Shown here in pieces: positions 11,501-21,859 of a stretch of DNA of 26,339 nucleotides. Origin of the DNA: Elysia marginata (lineage: Eukaryota > Mollusca > Gastropoda > Plakobranchidae). Position numbers and translations under genes: made by a program. Where the stretch lies: the NCBI GenBank assembly GCA_019649035.1, contig BMAT01013464.1:112148-138486 (forward strand), read 5' to 3'. Each line of letters begins with the position of its first letter. The first letter of the stretch is position 1. The notes under the pieces are model-generated. The model made no database searches. It worked only from the letters and a program-made list of their open reading frames with translations, and was not told the DNA's origin.

Positions 11501-12403
11501 GGAATACCAGGCGCCAAGCACAATTTAGCAACCTTCCATACAAGCCTGAGAGTAAGATCTAAGAATAAAGAAGAAAATAGAGCAAAAGTAGGAGGAGCCA
11601 AAGGTCGAAAATGGGTAAGTCAGTTAATGTATGCAGGGTTGAAGGCTGTTTGGAAAACTCGAAGTATTTGACAACAAATCCTTTCTAGAGGAAATATCTT
11701 TGCTCTCGCTCAATAAAATAAAATACATATGACATTTAAATAAAATTGCTGAAATAACTATCTATTCATGGAGGCAGAGCAAAAGAAGCTGCATTTTGGA
11801 GTGCAAAAGTGGGCGTGTCCTTGATCAGCTGTACGACTGCTTATTTCCCTTGATGACCTCGGTCGGCCACAATCAGCTGCCTTGAGGTTTAGTAGTTTAA
11901 ATTCTCTCTTGGTCAATTATTCGATTGCCTTAACTTTGTTTACACAGCAAATGCATCATATCACTTCATAGATAGCCTAGATAAATATTTGATATACGCT
12001 GGGGACGTGAAAATGGTTGAATCTCAAATCGGGCAGTAGTGACGTAATCACGGCACGCAGTTGATCAGCAACCAGACAGCTGATCAGGCAGCTGGTGAAT
12101 GATAAAACGAGATCTGAATCTAGGTCAAGCGAACCTTACCGATTTTTTCAAGGTCTCATTGCCGTTGATGTCGTTGTTGTCCTCGCCTCCTTCGGAATAC
12201 GCTGCATCGTGATGGTCCCCATCTAGCTCAGAATCCCAAAAAGAATCACTTGAGGACTCACACTCCGGTAAATCGAATCGTTTCTTACCATAAACAGAGA
12301 GGCCTAAAGCCGACCTGGCTCTGTCCGCTAGGTATTTGTCGGTTTCGCCTGAACTGTGGCGACTCCTCTGTGGGCTGAAATTTTGACTGATTATTCTCAC
12401 CAT
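7566..12403 (-). CDS. bZIP transcription factor, 3 coding exons (gene-level entry)
   Basis: Spliced gene: join of 12403-12140, 9216-9124 and 8504-7566, all phase 0, about 431 aa. Residues 89-119 form a basic region (RRRERNKISAQAYRQRRR core, N99 and R107 invariant). A zipper follows with d positions E117, L124, L131, L138, V145 and the usual buried Asn at an a position (N128). The protein should therefore dimerise and bind DNA in the nucleus. Residues 1-88 are acidic and Ser-rich (DSFWDSELDG), a plausible activation region. The C-terminal ~290 residues are Thr/Ser/Asn/Pro-rich and probably disordered. The family is uncertain: RRRERNKI resembles ATF3/FOS, while Tyr-Arg-Gln at 106-108 recalls ATF4 (RYRQKKR). 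The usual NxxAAxxC/SR reads NxxSAxxYR here. The start is secure: an in-frame TAG lies 12 bases upstream, with A at -3 and G at +4. The bZIP call is strong; orthology is not resolved. Confidence 0.88.
8505..9123 (-). other. Intron 2 of the bZIP gene
   Basis: 619 bases with GTAGCA at the donor and TTGTTTAG at the acceptor. It separates the basic region from the zipper. The interior is AT-rich, with short open frames and no protein-like composition. Confidence 0.82.
9124..9216 (-). CDS. bZIP gene exon 2 (basic DNA-binding region)
   Basis: A 93-base, 31-codon exon, phase 0 at both ends, too short to stand out as an open frame. On the minus strand the acceptor is a pyrimidine tract (TTTTCCTC then a T run) before TGTGCAG|TCC; the donor is CAG|GTAGCA. 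It encodes S89 to Q119: SKRKERRRERNK then ISAQAYRQRRRSQ and NMKEQQ. It is essentially the whole basic region. A symmetric exon carrying exactly the DNA-contacting module means that skipping it would keep the frame but remove DNA binding; that is inference. Confidence 0.88.
10307..10345 (+). repeat. Short tRNA-like (SINE head) fragment
   Basis: GCGGTGGCTCAACAGGTCACGAC resembles a tRNA A-box region (TGGCTCAACAGG), as at the 5' ends of tRNA-derived SINEs. No B box follows, so at most a truncated copy. Confidence 0.3.
10427..10464. repeat. 19-bp tandem duplication
   Basis: GGTCAGCTACCAACACTGA followed directly by GGTCAGCTACCAACGCTGA, one mismatch. The surrounding 10400-10680 is GC-richer than its neighbourhood and may be part of a longer dispersed repeat; unidentified. 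Confidence 0.8.
11252..11318 (+). repeat. tRNA-Ser/Leu-like pseudogene or SINE head
   Basis: GGACAGGCCGAGTGGTCGAA resembles the A-box part of a Ser/Leu tRNA (GGCCGAGTGGTTAA), and GGTTCAACGC at 11301 is a degenerate B box at tRNA-like distance (about 44 bases). Stem pairing is poor, so this is a tRNA-derived repeat rather than a working tRNA gene. Confidence 0.4.
12140..12403 (-). CDS. bZIP gene exon 1 (N-terminal acidic region)
   Basis: Encodes residues 1-88, from MVRIISQNFSPQRS to NETLKKS, ending exactly on a codon at donor TCG|GTAAGG. Unspliced reading meets a stop four codons into the intron. Residues 48-85 are rich in Asp, Glu and Ser with aromatic residues set among acids (FWDSELDG), the usual look of an acidic activation domain. 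Arg/Ser-rich residues 1-30 include SPQRS, a possible phosphorylation site. I recognise no named domain here. Confidence 0.85.
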
Positions 12404-12581
12404 TTTACTGCTCTATCTAGCTCACACTACACGTCTAGTTAAATCCAAAACTGAAAGCTGTCGGCTGAACCAAGACCGTTGTTGATCTAAAGCAAACCGG
12501 TAACGCGTGTGATAAAAATACGAATCAGCTGGGCGAGTGGGCCTGCGCGGTTGTGGTGAACTCAAAACACCGGGTGGTTAG

Positions 12582-12586
12582 CCAAT
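12582..12586. promoter_or_regulatory. CCAAT box of the bZIP gene
   Basis: GCCAATCAAA on plus (ATTGGC on minus) about 180 bases upstream of the start codon, in a locally GC-richer stretch (12540-12620). A weak TATA-like TATTTTTATC lies at 12520-12511 on minus, so transcription may begin near 12485. Between there and the start codon there is no ATG, hence no upstream ORF. A 7-codon ORF starting near 12624 (MSRLFQG) would matter only if transcription starts further up. Confidence 0.45.
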
Positions 12587-12671
12587 CAAATGCCGCTTCT
12601 TCAACCTTGAAAGAGGCGGCTCATGAATATTAAGTAAGTGATCACTCGCTGGCCTCTGGGTTTCTCTGTGC

Positions 12672-12733
12672 TGATGAAATCACAAACCAGAAATGTCGCT
12701 ATTTGTGAAGTCCACGTCAGTCGGCTGACGTAA
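12672..12733. promoter_or_regulatory. Cluster of bZIP-type sites (CARE-like, UPRE-like, CRE-like)
   Basis: Within 62 bases: TGATGAAAT (12672-12680, CARE/amino-acid-response-like), CCACGTCA (12712-12719, the complement of the UPRE TGACGTGG bound by XBP1/ATF6 in animals), and TGACGTAA (12726-12733, CRE/ATF-like). They lie 270-330 bases upstream of the bZIP start codon. Individual matches are short; the clustering is what counts. This would suit stress-induced or autoregulated expression. Confidence 0.4.
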
Positions 12734-13104
12734 GGCATCAAAAGGACTGTGAAGGGTAGACTAAATTATTCTTGTTACATCAGAATGATGAAAAACTGTT
12801 GGAATACTAACTGTAAATTAAAATGTTGTTGGTACAACGGTTATTCACTCACGATGCACGCCCCGAGTATAATTGCCGTTACTTTTATTGTTTGCTATTT
12901 TTAGCCCATTAAGTCGGTCACATTCAAAGTCACAAATGGCCAGAAAGTTAGATCCAGAGGGTACGCAGTACAGGAAACATTTCATAAAATTATTTATCTA
13001 ACGACGTTAGTGGGTATACAACTAGGCATGCATTTAAAAAATAACTTTCTGATGAGAATTCCAATGGCGAATAGTTGGAAAATTAAAATAAATATAAAAC
13101 CACT

Positions 13105-13567
13105 NNNNNNNNNNNNNNNNNNNNNNNNNNNNNNNNNNNNNNNNNNNNNNNNNNNNNNNNNNNNNNNNNNNNNNNNNNNNNNNNNNNNNNNNNNNNNNNN
13201 NNNNNNNNNNNNNNNNNNNNNNNNNNNNNNNNNNNNNNNNNNNNNNNNNNNNNNNNNNNNNNNNNNNNNNNNNNNNNNNNNNNNNNNNNNNNNNNNNNNN
13301 NNNNNNNNNNNNNNNNNNNNNNNNNNNNNNNNNNNNNNNNNNNNNNNNNNNNNNNNNNNNNNNNNNNNNNNNNNNNNNNNNNNNNNNNNNNNNNNNNNNN
13401 NNNNNNNNNNNNNNNNNNNNNNNNNNNNNNNNNNNNNNNNNNNNNNNNNNNNNNNNNNNNNNNNNNNNNNNNNNNNNNNNNNNNNNNNNNNNNNNNNNNN
13501 NNNNNNNNNNNNNNNNNNNNNNNNNNNNNNNNNNNNNNNNNNNNNNNNNNNNNNNNNNNNNNNNNNN
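13105..13567. other. Assembly gap (463 N)
   Basis: A run of N bounded on the right by ACTACTACTACTT, suggesting that a simple repeat caused the break. Frames reading through it have no meaning. A single further N is at 10787. Confidence 0.99.
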
Positions 13568-14920
13568 ACTACTACTACTTCTTATTCTTAAAACCATCCT
13601 GTGACTCCTATCTTCCATATTTTGTCTCTGTGTGACTACCATCGTGACTGTCTAACAGTCTGTATCTCTTTTTGTTATTAAAACAACGCTACGTGTATTT
13701 TAAACATTCATCTTTGATAAACCAAAAGGTCGGAATGGTTGGAAAATTGAAGTGAAATCTCTTAAGCCACCTTCCTCCAACTTATTTCCTCGTTCTTTTT
13801 CTTCTCCCCCCTCCCCCCCCTCACCTTTGTTCTCTCACTCTGATTTTTTTCTCAACCCCCAAGAGAGCTTCACATAATATTTGGAAGTTCAAAAATTCAT
13901 GCCAAATAGTTTTTTCTCGAAAGCACAAACCATTAACCTAACAGCTGTCACTGTTAGGTATTGCGTGGCGTGTCAAAATAATTATCGAGTTGGTCTAACT
14001 CATTCTCATTTCAAATTCCATGTATATCGTTATCAACCCATACAATGCACAATGAACTGCTATTGTTCTTGATAGATATCAATGATTGTAGATCCATGTA
14101 AGTGCGTACCATATTGCTCATTCTCTTAGAAAGCGGGCTCAGCAACCATTGAAAACTCCTTTACTAAGCTAGTTATCGATGTAAAAAACCATCTTATGCT
14201 CCGTTCTTTTAAAATGTGATGCCAGCATAATCTCTAACGAAGAGAACTACAAAGTAATGCCGTCTTCATGTACTAGGCCCTTGGAGACTCATGTGCCCTT
14301 GCGGTTTTAATTTTGTTCCGACGTTTTTCTTTTCATTTTTTCTACCTTAACCAAATAAGATACATATCTGTCTGTATGTCTTAACGTAGAAGCTACGTCT
14401 TCCTCCCAACCTGTCTGACTGTCTTCATCAAATGCCAACATCGATCAAATCGTGCACAGTGGCATGTGATTTTTAAAGTTCTAAATAATTGTATTCACCT
14501 ATAAAAGTACACGACTTTTGCCCTGTCTCTTTGCACCGACCCGTCAACCACAGGGAAAAACCCTCACTGGCTAATAATGGATGCAAAAATCATCTTGTGA
14601 CTTGAGTAAGATTTACGATCAGTCCAATGCAAACCTAGTTGCCAATAACATTCTGTCTACTTGGTTCCTCAAACCGACAAAGCCTATCTATCTCACTATT
14701 TATCGATCTATCTATCTGTTAGTCTATCTATATTTACCAATTCATATATGACTGTCTCTCTTTTATCTAGTTTTTGTTTTACTTTACCTGTAATATTTAG
14801 CCTACTTGATTGATGCTATTTTATTGCTGTACGGTATGTCTGTGTCTCATCCTTGTTCGCCTCATAATTTTTAAAAGTTCTTTGTGTCTCACCTCTCTTG
14901 ATTATCGTGTAGTTCTTTAA
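13568..14920. other. Gene-free stretch
   Basis: Pyrimidine-rich at 13780-13860, degenerate TATC repeats at 14695-14740, and a perfect 9-bp inverted repeat ACCTAACAG / CTGTTAGGT with a 6-base loop at 13936-13959. No coding or RNA gene is supported. Confidence 0.6.
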
Positions 14921-14924
14921 AATA

Positions 14925-15097
14925 CAGTGGAATCCTAATAAAATCAACAACTCGGGACCGAAAAAATGTGTTGACTTTAAGCAAGAGTTGACTTTAGCCA
15001 TTGCAAAAATATAATGAAATACAAATGGGCTGCGAAACAGTGTTGACTTTAAGCAAGAGTTTCCCTTAAAGGTGTTGACTTTAAGTGGATTCCACTG
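14925..15097. mobile_element. pogo/Tigger-type MITE with TA target duplication
   Basis: 173 bases with perfect 11-bp terminal inverted repeats CAGTGGAATCC / GGATTCCACTG flanked by TA on both sides. Inside, TTGACTTTAAG is repeated near 14970, 15043 and 15073. It is non-coding and would have been mobilised by a pogo/Tigger transposase in trans. Perfect ends suggest a fairly young insertion. Confidence 0.88.
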
Positions 15098-15099
15098 TA

Positions 15100-17430
15100 T
15101 TTAAAAAATCTGATGGCGTTGTTCCCGTCTTTTATACAAAAATTAGGAAATAAGCACAATTTACTTAACTTTTTTGTTCAACTTTAAAGTCTCGTTATTT
15201 CTCGTTTACTTCAAAAGTACAACTCTATGCATTTTCTTAGACGAGCAGACAAGTGGTAGACTGAGCAGTGCAGTGGGCTTCTATATTTTAATTTGTCTTC
15301 TAAGAACCAACTCAAAAGGTCAAATGCATACATGTATTTCTGAGGAAACCGAAAGCACCGTATCAGTAAATTAAATGAACACAAGACACTGCTGAACGCC
15401 AGGTCTTTTTCTCCATGACCTAGGCTGTGTTCACCTAGTCTGCTGTTGCTTCTTCTTCTGTTTTTTTTTTACATTTTATTGGCAACGACGAAGCGGTGAA
15501 TTCTAGATAAAAATAACAAAAAGCCTCGCATTGGGGCGGTCTTTGGATGCGACCAAAAACTTGAAATTAAAGAAAACATTCTGTGTTCAGCTGGAGTCAG
15601 TCATACGTCCATTTATTCAAAATCTTCAGTTTTCCCTCTGTTCGAGCTCCGGTAAAAAAAAAATAGACCTAATCATGATCGAGATAGATTTGAATAATAT
15701 TCGCGCAAAAGTTTGTATGCGTTCCAGGCGAGATATGAGGTTTCAGGTAATTAGATCTAGCGCCCCCTGCTAAGCTAAGAACGTCTCGCCCCAGGTCTCT
15801 TTGCTGTAAAAAGTTTAAACGAAATAATCAATTAAAAAAACTCTGCATTAGCATCCTCGAGGAGCTTAGGAGACGTTAAACTCATCAACACAAACACAAC
15901 TTGGTAACAATGTATTATTGATATTTCCAATAATCTATGCGTAGTTTTTCTCTAGGATTTTTTTAATGTGAATTATGATGGATGTTTGAACTATAATAGG
16001 TGGTTCATACACGTGTAAACAGTAAATGTTGATGAATATATATAACAATTTCGACATCTTTTCGGCTTCATTTTCCGCTAGCTTGCGTGTTTTAAACCTG
16101 ATCAAATTTATATGATTCATAGAAGTTCTCAACTTGGATCGCATCAATCGACCTGCATCAGATTCGACTGTTTATAATGGTTCAAATCATACACTGTAGG
16201 CTGACCCGTTTGGAAAAAGGCTTTCATGTTTTTCTCTAGTATGATTCTGCTACCTTAAAAAACCAATGACTTTTAGCGCCAACTGATCTTCAAAAGGTCC
16301 AGTTTTAGTGCATTATATCCAAGCTTTATTTCTAAAGGCTCATAACTAGAGGAGGTGTGAGTTCAGGGGAAGTCTGTTCTTGTCTGGACGCCGGGTTGGA
16401 TCATTTCTAGTCTGACTCCTGTCCATCTGCTATCCCAGTATGATTGTATGATCTGGTTGGTACGGTATCACCAAAGAATTAGATATAGTTGAGGACTTTG
16501 GCATCACCTTCACGGTCTGTGGAGTGCGCAAGCCGTTTCACGACTGTAACATCATGATCCGTAACAAGAGTCTAAAGTCTCATCATAATAGACTTGCGAA
16601 TAAATGTGCACGGTGCATTTATGTTTTTAAACTGTAAAATATATTCTGCTCTTTTTTTCCAGCTTACTATCAGTCTCTCTGTGTAATAGTTTATACCTGA
16701 ATCTACCTATTGGTGTGGAATCGTGTGTCAAGAGTGGTCTAACTTCTAAGAGCGTTGGATTCAAACTGTTTGATATTTTTCCCTCTATCATGCTTCAGAA
16801 AAGAGTGCAGAATCTGCTTGAGGGAAGGCGAAAGAGGTTGTTTTTCTCAAGTTGTGGCGTAGATTTAGGTCAGAACCACATGATTACTGTTGCGTCATTA
16901 TTTTTTTTTCTAAAAAAAAATTGCTTCGGCCATAACACTGCTACGATCTTCATTTTGCCACAGTAAACTTTTACAAAATTACGCTCTTATTTTTCCAGTT
17001 AAAAAAGGAAATGCACGCATGGTTGCGCTAATCTATCTTTAATGTCAAATTGCTTAGGCCTTTACCGTGTCATAGATAGAAAAAAGTTATGTCGAAAAAA
17101 AAAACATGGTTAAAAAGTTTATGTAAACGATATCGTATCAAGTTCTAAAAATACTTTTTGTTCCAGACCATATCACTTGGTTGCGGTTACATAAGCAAAC
17201 AACTTAAATGAAATGTCAAAACTCATGGCGTAAAAATGGAAACCAAGCCATTGCCTAAATTGAAAAATTTGCCATAAGAATAAAAATCAACGCTGTCAAT
17301 GCACCAAAAATATTAATTTTAGACCAACTCCGCTCACTCGAACTCGACACTTGTAAGACAGGACATCGACAGAGTTACATTTCCAAGTTCCTGACCTTAT
17401 GCATGGAAATTTCTTCCCGGCGAACAAGAA
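15100..17430. other. Gene-free stretch
   Basis: AT-rich with short open frames only. It holds the CTCF-like site at 15758 and an E2F-like TTCGCGCAAAA at 15700-15710. A possible small positive frame near 16715 has no recognisable features. I see no gene. Confidence 0.55.
15758..15774 (-). promoter_or_regulatory. CTCF-like core motif
   Basis: The minus strand reads TTAGCAGGGGGCGCTA, very close to the CTCF core CCAGCAGGGGGCGCT. CTCF is conserved in molluscs and other bilaterians. It lies between the bZIP gene and the right-hand genes, where an insulator would be plausible. Single-motif evidence only. Confidence 0.4.
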
Positions 17431-17446
17431 TGTAAATAGCATACTG

Positions 17447-17537
17447 TACCATTATCATCGTCATCATCATTATCATCATCATCATCATCATCATCATCAT
17501 GATCATCATCATTATCATCGTCATCAACATCATCATC

Positions 17538-17572
<35 letters not shown>

Positions 17573-17790
17573 CATCATCCTCATCATAATCACCGCCCTT
17601 ATCTTTATATTCACGATCACCATCATATTTGTCCTAATTGTTTTATCATCATCGTCATCTTGTTATCACCATCATCCCTTCTTTAATTATCATTTATCAT
17701 CCCTCTCGTCATCAGCACCTTCGTTACCATCTCCACCACCATCATCTTTGTCATCAGACTCACCATTGTCACTATTTTACGACCGACATC
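17447..17790. repeat. Compound (ATC)n / (ATT)n microsatellite with degenerate tail
   Basis: CATCAT repeats from about 17453, a pure (ATT)n core at about 17540-17570, then scattered ATC/ACC triplets to about 17790. The three-base period keeps several frames open, giving His-, Ile-, Tyr- or Met-rich conceptual proteins that are artefacts. Confidence 0.93.
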
Positions 17791-17799
17791 ACTATCATT

Positions 17800-20095
17800 G
17801 TGGTGATTGTGAAGTGGGTTTAAGTGCACGAATCTTCGAAGAAAAATTCGTTTATAAATCTAGCTTTGCCTGAACAGATTCACTGCGCTCTACCATAATT
17901 TACTGAGTGCATGAAGGTTCAAGGTGCAATTTTGCAACTCTTAAAAAAGTACCCAGACACTTAATTTTCTTGATCGTGGAGGGAAAAATATAAACACACA
18001 GTGCGGCGAGTCAGCTGCACACGCAATGCGGTGCAAAACTCGTACAATGCGCATGTAACAAACAGCGCAGCTGTAACTAGCATTAGATTATTTATGTCAA
18101 CTGCATCATGCGCCATGCGGCCTGCCTGCACCGTAAGCATTCGGCACAAAGTCAAAACTGTAAAAACCTAGGCGGCCTACACTGTGTGCACGTGCACAGT
18201 GTGTGAACAGGCTTTATGCAAGCGACCGAGAAAACCGGGAACTGGAAAGGTGCTGTTGTGGCGCATGTGATTCGCCGAAGAAACAGGTCACACACGGTCA
18301 TGATAACCGTGCCTGGTGATCAGCTGCGCTTGGCCCTCATCGCGGTCGGTTGGCTTCGTCAGCTGGGCTGGCTGGCGTGGATTACAATCGGGCCACCGGC
18401 CTCGTTTATAACATTACTGCAACACGAGCAAGAGAATTCTGGCTATATGAAGTAGCAGTACACAAAGTATTTCAGCAGAGCATGTCTCATTATTTTGGAA
18501 TGTGTTTCACAATTTTTAATAGGTATATTGTTGAAAAAAATCTCCTAAATAATAATGGGGGATGGGAGAGGCGACTCTAAACAATGAAACTACAGCTATT
18601 TCAGTGTTGTTGAGACCTGTGAGGTACAAGATAAGCAGCGTAGGGTGCCGGCCAAATCACCGAATAAGTGTAGGCTACTGTGCATGTCGAAACCCTTAGG
18701 CCAAAATCTAGATCTTGCGTAAGTCGGCCTATAATGATCATTTTGTTAACGCCTATTATTCTGTTAATACGTTATCGAGTGAATTTCGTCTTAAGTATCG
18801 GTACACTTAATCTAAAAAGTCTAGGCCTGTTGAGATAAATAAAATAAAACATTCATGAACACTGTTTACATATTGGGTATCTCGGTGTGCATATTACTGT
18901 GCTCTTGAGCGTTATCCTAATCTATTGTTAGGAACAGGCCCTTGTAATCTAAGAGAACAAACCAAACCACAGTAATGTAAAAAAAAAAACACCTAGCACA
19001 CGAGTGTTTTGCCTGTCTATCTTATTAAGTTATTTCGTTGGGATGAAGTAAAATCCATACTGTCTGAGTAAGGTGACCTGGCCTAACCAAAAACTAATGC
19101 AAAACGCATAAGGTGTGAATAAACCGATGGTTTGGCCTGTCTTTCGGTGGCATTGGTTTTATAAGGACCGATACGTGCGTTCATTTCTCTCAGAAATTGA
19201 TAGAGGGTGAAAAATTAATATTAAAGTAATTTAAACTTGGAATGTTCTGTAGAAAGTTTCATAGAATTTAGGCCCGCAATTGCAAAAAAAAACTATAAAA
19301 AATTTCAAAGTGGCCTATTTCTGCTTCAAGTGAAGGTGAACGAGAAAATCACAGATTGTTGAAGAAATGTGTTAAAATGACCATGAATATTTAAACTAAG
19401 CGAGAACTTCACAACCCTCATTCTAGTCTACTACCTTTTGTCAGCTTAGAACACTAGACCGCTATATTGTAACCCCATCATTCTATAAATTTAAATTTGA
19501 ACTGCTTGTAGACGCGAGTTCACAGATCATCCAAAGGCAAAAAAAAAAAAAATGAAAGATTTGGATGTTGGTAAGCGTAGGCCTATCAGACGCCGTTCGA
19601 TGTGAGCGACGGATGGCTTTCTTCTTCTTCTGTTGATCTGCAAACCACTTCTGGTGTATTCTCATAGATTTTATGTTTTTTTTAAAAATTAAGATTCAGA
19701 CAATTTGCGTCTTTGGGTTCCCTCTTTGAAGTCAGGTGTAGCTTACCCCTCGAGCTATTGCTTATGTCTGCTGGTGTGTTATTCCAGTCCCAAATTGTCG
19801 GTGGAATTAATAAACTTGCTGGTGGTTTTGGGTCTGCGAGTAGGGACATTTCATGCGTCGGTGCTGATCCCTGGGCCTGGCTCTTGACGCTGATGTATCA
19901 CCTCTGACTAAAAGGCGTTCTTAATGTTAGTTAGACGAAGACATCATAACATAAAAATTTTAATGAACTATTGAAATAGTAGGATATTGTTGTTTTATTT
20001 GATTATATTTCTATGTTCACAATGGCTGTATCTCGGTAAAAGTTTTAAAAGTCTTTGGGCATCTCTCCTACAGTTCTTTGAACATGACGAGATAA
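17800..20095. other. Gene-free stretch with a GC-richer patch
   Basis: 17980-18430 is GC-richer than the surroundings and includes a near-palindrome around TGTGCACGTGCACA (18187-18200). Open frames on both strands there lack recognisable motifs. The rest is AT-rich with many TAGGCCTA-type words. No gene is supported. Confidence 0.5.
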
Positions 20096-20096
20096 G

Positions 20097-20097
<1 letters not shown>

Positions 20098-20143
<46 letters not shown>

Positions 20144-20296
20144 CAAAGACAGGCAGAGAGACAGAGAGAAACGAGAGAGGGGGAGACAGAGATAGAGACA
20201 GAGAGAGAAACAGAGACAGACAGAGGGGAAAGGCAGGCAGGCAGACAGACAGACAGAGACGAGAGAGAGAAACAAAGAAAGAGATAGAGAGACAGA

Positions 20297-20327
<31 letters not shown>

Positions 20328-20337
20328 GGAGATAGAA

Positions 20338-20388
<51 letters not shown>
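20098..20388. repeat. Long (GA)n / GACA microsatellite
   Basis: About 290 bases of almost pure purine on plus, with clean (GA)n at both ends (20102-20141 and 20348-20388) and degenerate GACA/GAAA in the middle. The Arg/Glu-rich frame across it is an artefact. Confidence 0.95.
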
Positions 20389-20389
<1 letters not shown>

Positions 20390-20395
20390 GTTCGC

Positions 20396-20975
20396 GGAAT
20401 CGGCCTATTTTCAGACTTGTCTCGGTGTTGTCTCGTGAAGTCAGCTTACAGTAGATGTCATCAGCACTTATTGTTTCCCTCGACTGTCAAAGTGACATTG
20501 CACTGGCTGATTGCACTTAACTGCAGCTGATAATTATTTTCATGATGATCTCTTTTGTACGAAGCAGTCATTGCCTACTCCAATATCTTTGTTGAAGGCT
20601 CAATTAAATGTCGCTTATTTCGAACCATGGACCCGTTTTTTTCTGATTGCCAGACAGGTGCAAATATTTTATATACCTGGTTCATAAAAAGAAAAGAAAA
20701 AGTGTTTCAGAAGACGATTCGTTGCATTGGTGCTGAAGTAGACATTAAGGAAGCAGAACAAGAGACAACGCGGATTTTCTTTTAAAGTTTAATCCAGACA
20801 CCTGGTCCAGTACGTTGGTGCTAAATTAGTTATAACACCGAGCATCACAGGAGTAAGTGTAGCTAAAGCCGACGGCCATTGTTGAGGGTCGAGAGCTACG
20901 CTTTCTCAGAACGTGACTAACCATTTGTTATTTAATTGAAAGGTCTAATAGAAACAAGCAAACAATCATAAACAA
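20396..20975. other. Gene-free stretch
   Basis: No recognisable gene. The short frame at 20555-20785 (+) has ordinary composition (about 76 residues) but no motif, splice context or start context that would support it. Confidence 0.45.
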
Positions 20976-20983
20976 AACAAAAG

Positions 20984-20984
<1 letters not shown>

Positions 20985-21013
<29 letters not shown>
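20985..21013. repeat. (AAC)n microsatellite
   Basis: Uninterrupted AAC triplets. A matching CAA tract lies at 21329-21346, on the other side of the adjacent SINE. Confidence 0.9.
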
Positions 21014-21014
<1 letters not shown>

Positions 21015-21065
21015 AGGTTAGGTTTGGTTGTTTGATATACGTCTCTTTTCAACTAGAAGGTTATA

Positions 21066-21330
21066 TCAGAGACGGCGGTTGGGACAATTGAAAGCGTGCT
21101 GTCACACTGTGATGTAAGGAGCGCTTGCATACACCACACCCAGTCACATTATCCTGTTACCGGGCCGACCAGACGTAGCACTAAATCCATAATGCCAGAC
21201 ACTAGGCGGATCCGCTGCTAATACATTGTACCAATTTTAAAGTCCTTGGCTTGACTCGGCCGGGGAACGAACCGCGCATCTCCCGATCTCTGAGCGAATG
21301 TCTTACCGCTAAGCCACAGAGCCGGTATCA
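21066..21330 (-). mobile_element. tRNA-derived SINE, minus strand
   Basis: The minus strand begins ACCGGCTCTGTGGCTTAGCG with an A box (TGGCTTAGCGGT, plus 21305-21316) and a B box (GGTTCGTTCCCC, plus 21262-21273), the internal RNA polymerase III promoter of a tRNA. A non-tRNA body follows to about 21066. CAA/AAC tracts flank both ends. The 5' tRNA-like part is clear; the body limit is inferred. Confidence 0.65.
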
Positions 21331-21462
21331 ACAACAACAACAACAATAAAAACCCGAAGCAATAATGCACCCAATCCTGAAAAAAAAAGGAGAAAACTGT
21401 AGCCTCATTAAAAAAGAGTAAAAAATCTCCCCCCATATGAAGACAGAGAAGCAGTGTCTTTA

Positions 21463-21815
21463 GGGCAGCATGCGATTTGCGCGTCGGACTCGTTATCGGG
21501 CGGCTGTATGCTCGATCCCAACCGCGACTCTTGTTGCTTTTGTCTCAAGAAAGCAATTTAAGCACACTATCTTCAGTTCACCAACCTGTAAAATGGGTAC
21601 CTGGCTATGTGCAGTGCTTGAAACTTGTGGAAGATAATTATTTGAGTGCGTAACCGACAGCTGCACCGCAATGATTTGAAATATGAGTTGGATTTTACTA
21701 TAGTGTGTTTTGGTCTGCTGGGAAAAAAATATGTCAAGTCTTGAGACTGTATTCGGTGGTGTAATACTGTTATCAAGATTTTAAAGAGGAATGTGACATG
21801 AATGAGTCGGACCTA

Positions 21816-21818
<3 letters not shown>
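21463..21818 (+). mobile_element. tRNA-derived SINE with (AAT)n tail
   Basis: The head GATTTGCGCGTCGGACTCGT and TATGCTCGATCCC (B box, about 21507-21519) match a tRNA with a CTCGTTA anticodon-like loop. The body contains CCAACCTGTAAAATGGGTAC, CTGGC, a phrase I associate with molluscan SINEs, and ends at the (AAT)n tract from 21819. About 355 bases; no coding capacity. Confidence 0.65.

Positions 21819-21859
<41 letters not shown>

Larger units (their letters stand above)
9217..12139 (-). other. Intron 1 of the bZIP gene
   Basis: 2.9 kb between donor GTAAGG and acceptor TGTGCAG. It holds SINE-like fragments near 10307 and 11252, a 19-bp tandem duplication at 10427, an undetermined base at 10787, and a CRE-like TGACGTAA at 12040-12047. 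I see no additional coding exon, but a short alternative exon cannot be excluded. Confidence 0.8.

Noticed and set aside
13010-13642. Long frames on both strands across 13.0-13.6 kb
   Set aside because: Mostly undetermined bases; no real sequence supports them.
17375-17873. His-, Ile- and Met-rich frames
   Set aside because: Three-base-period microsatellite keeps frames open without coding.
19987-20343. Arg/Glu-rich frame, coiled-coil-like
   Set aside because: Product of the (GA)n/GACA repeat.
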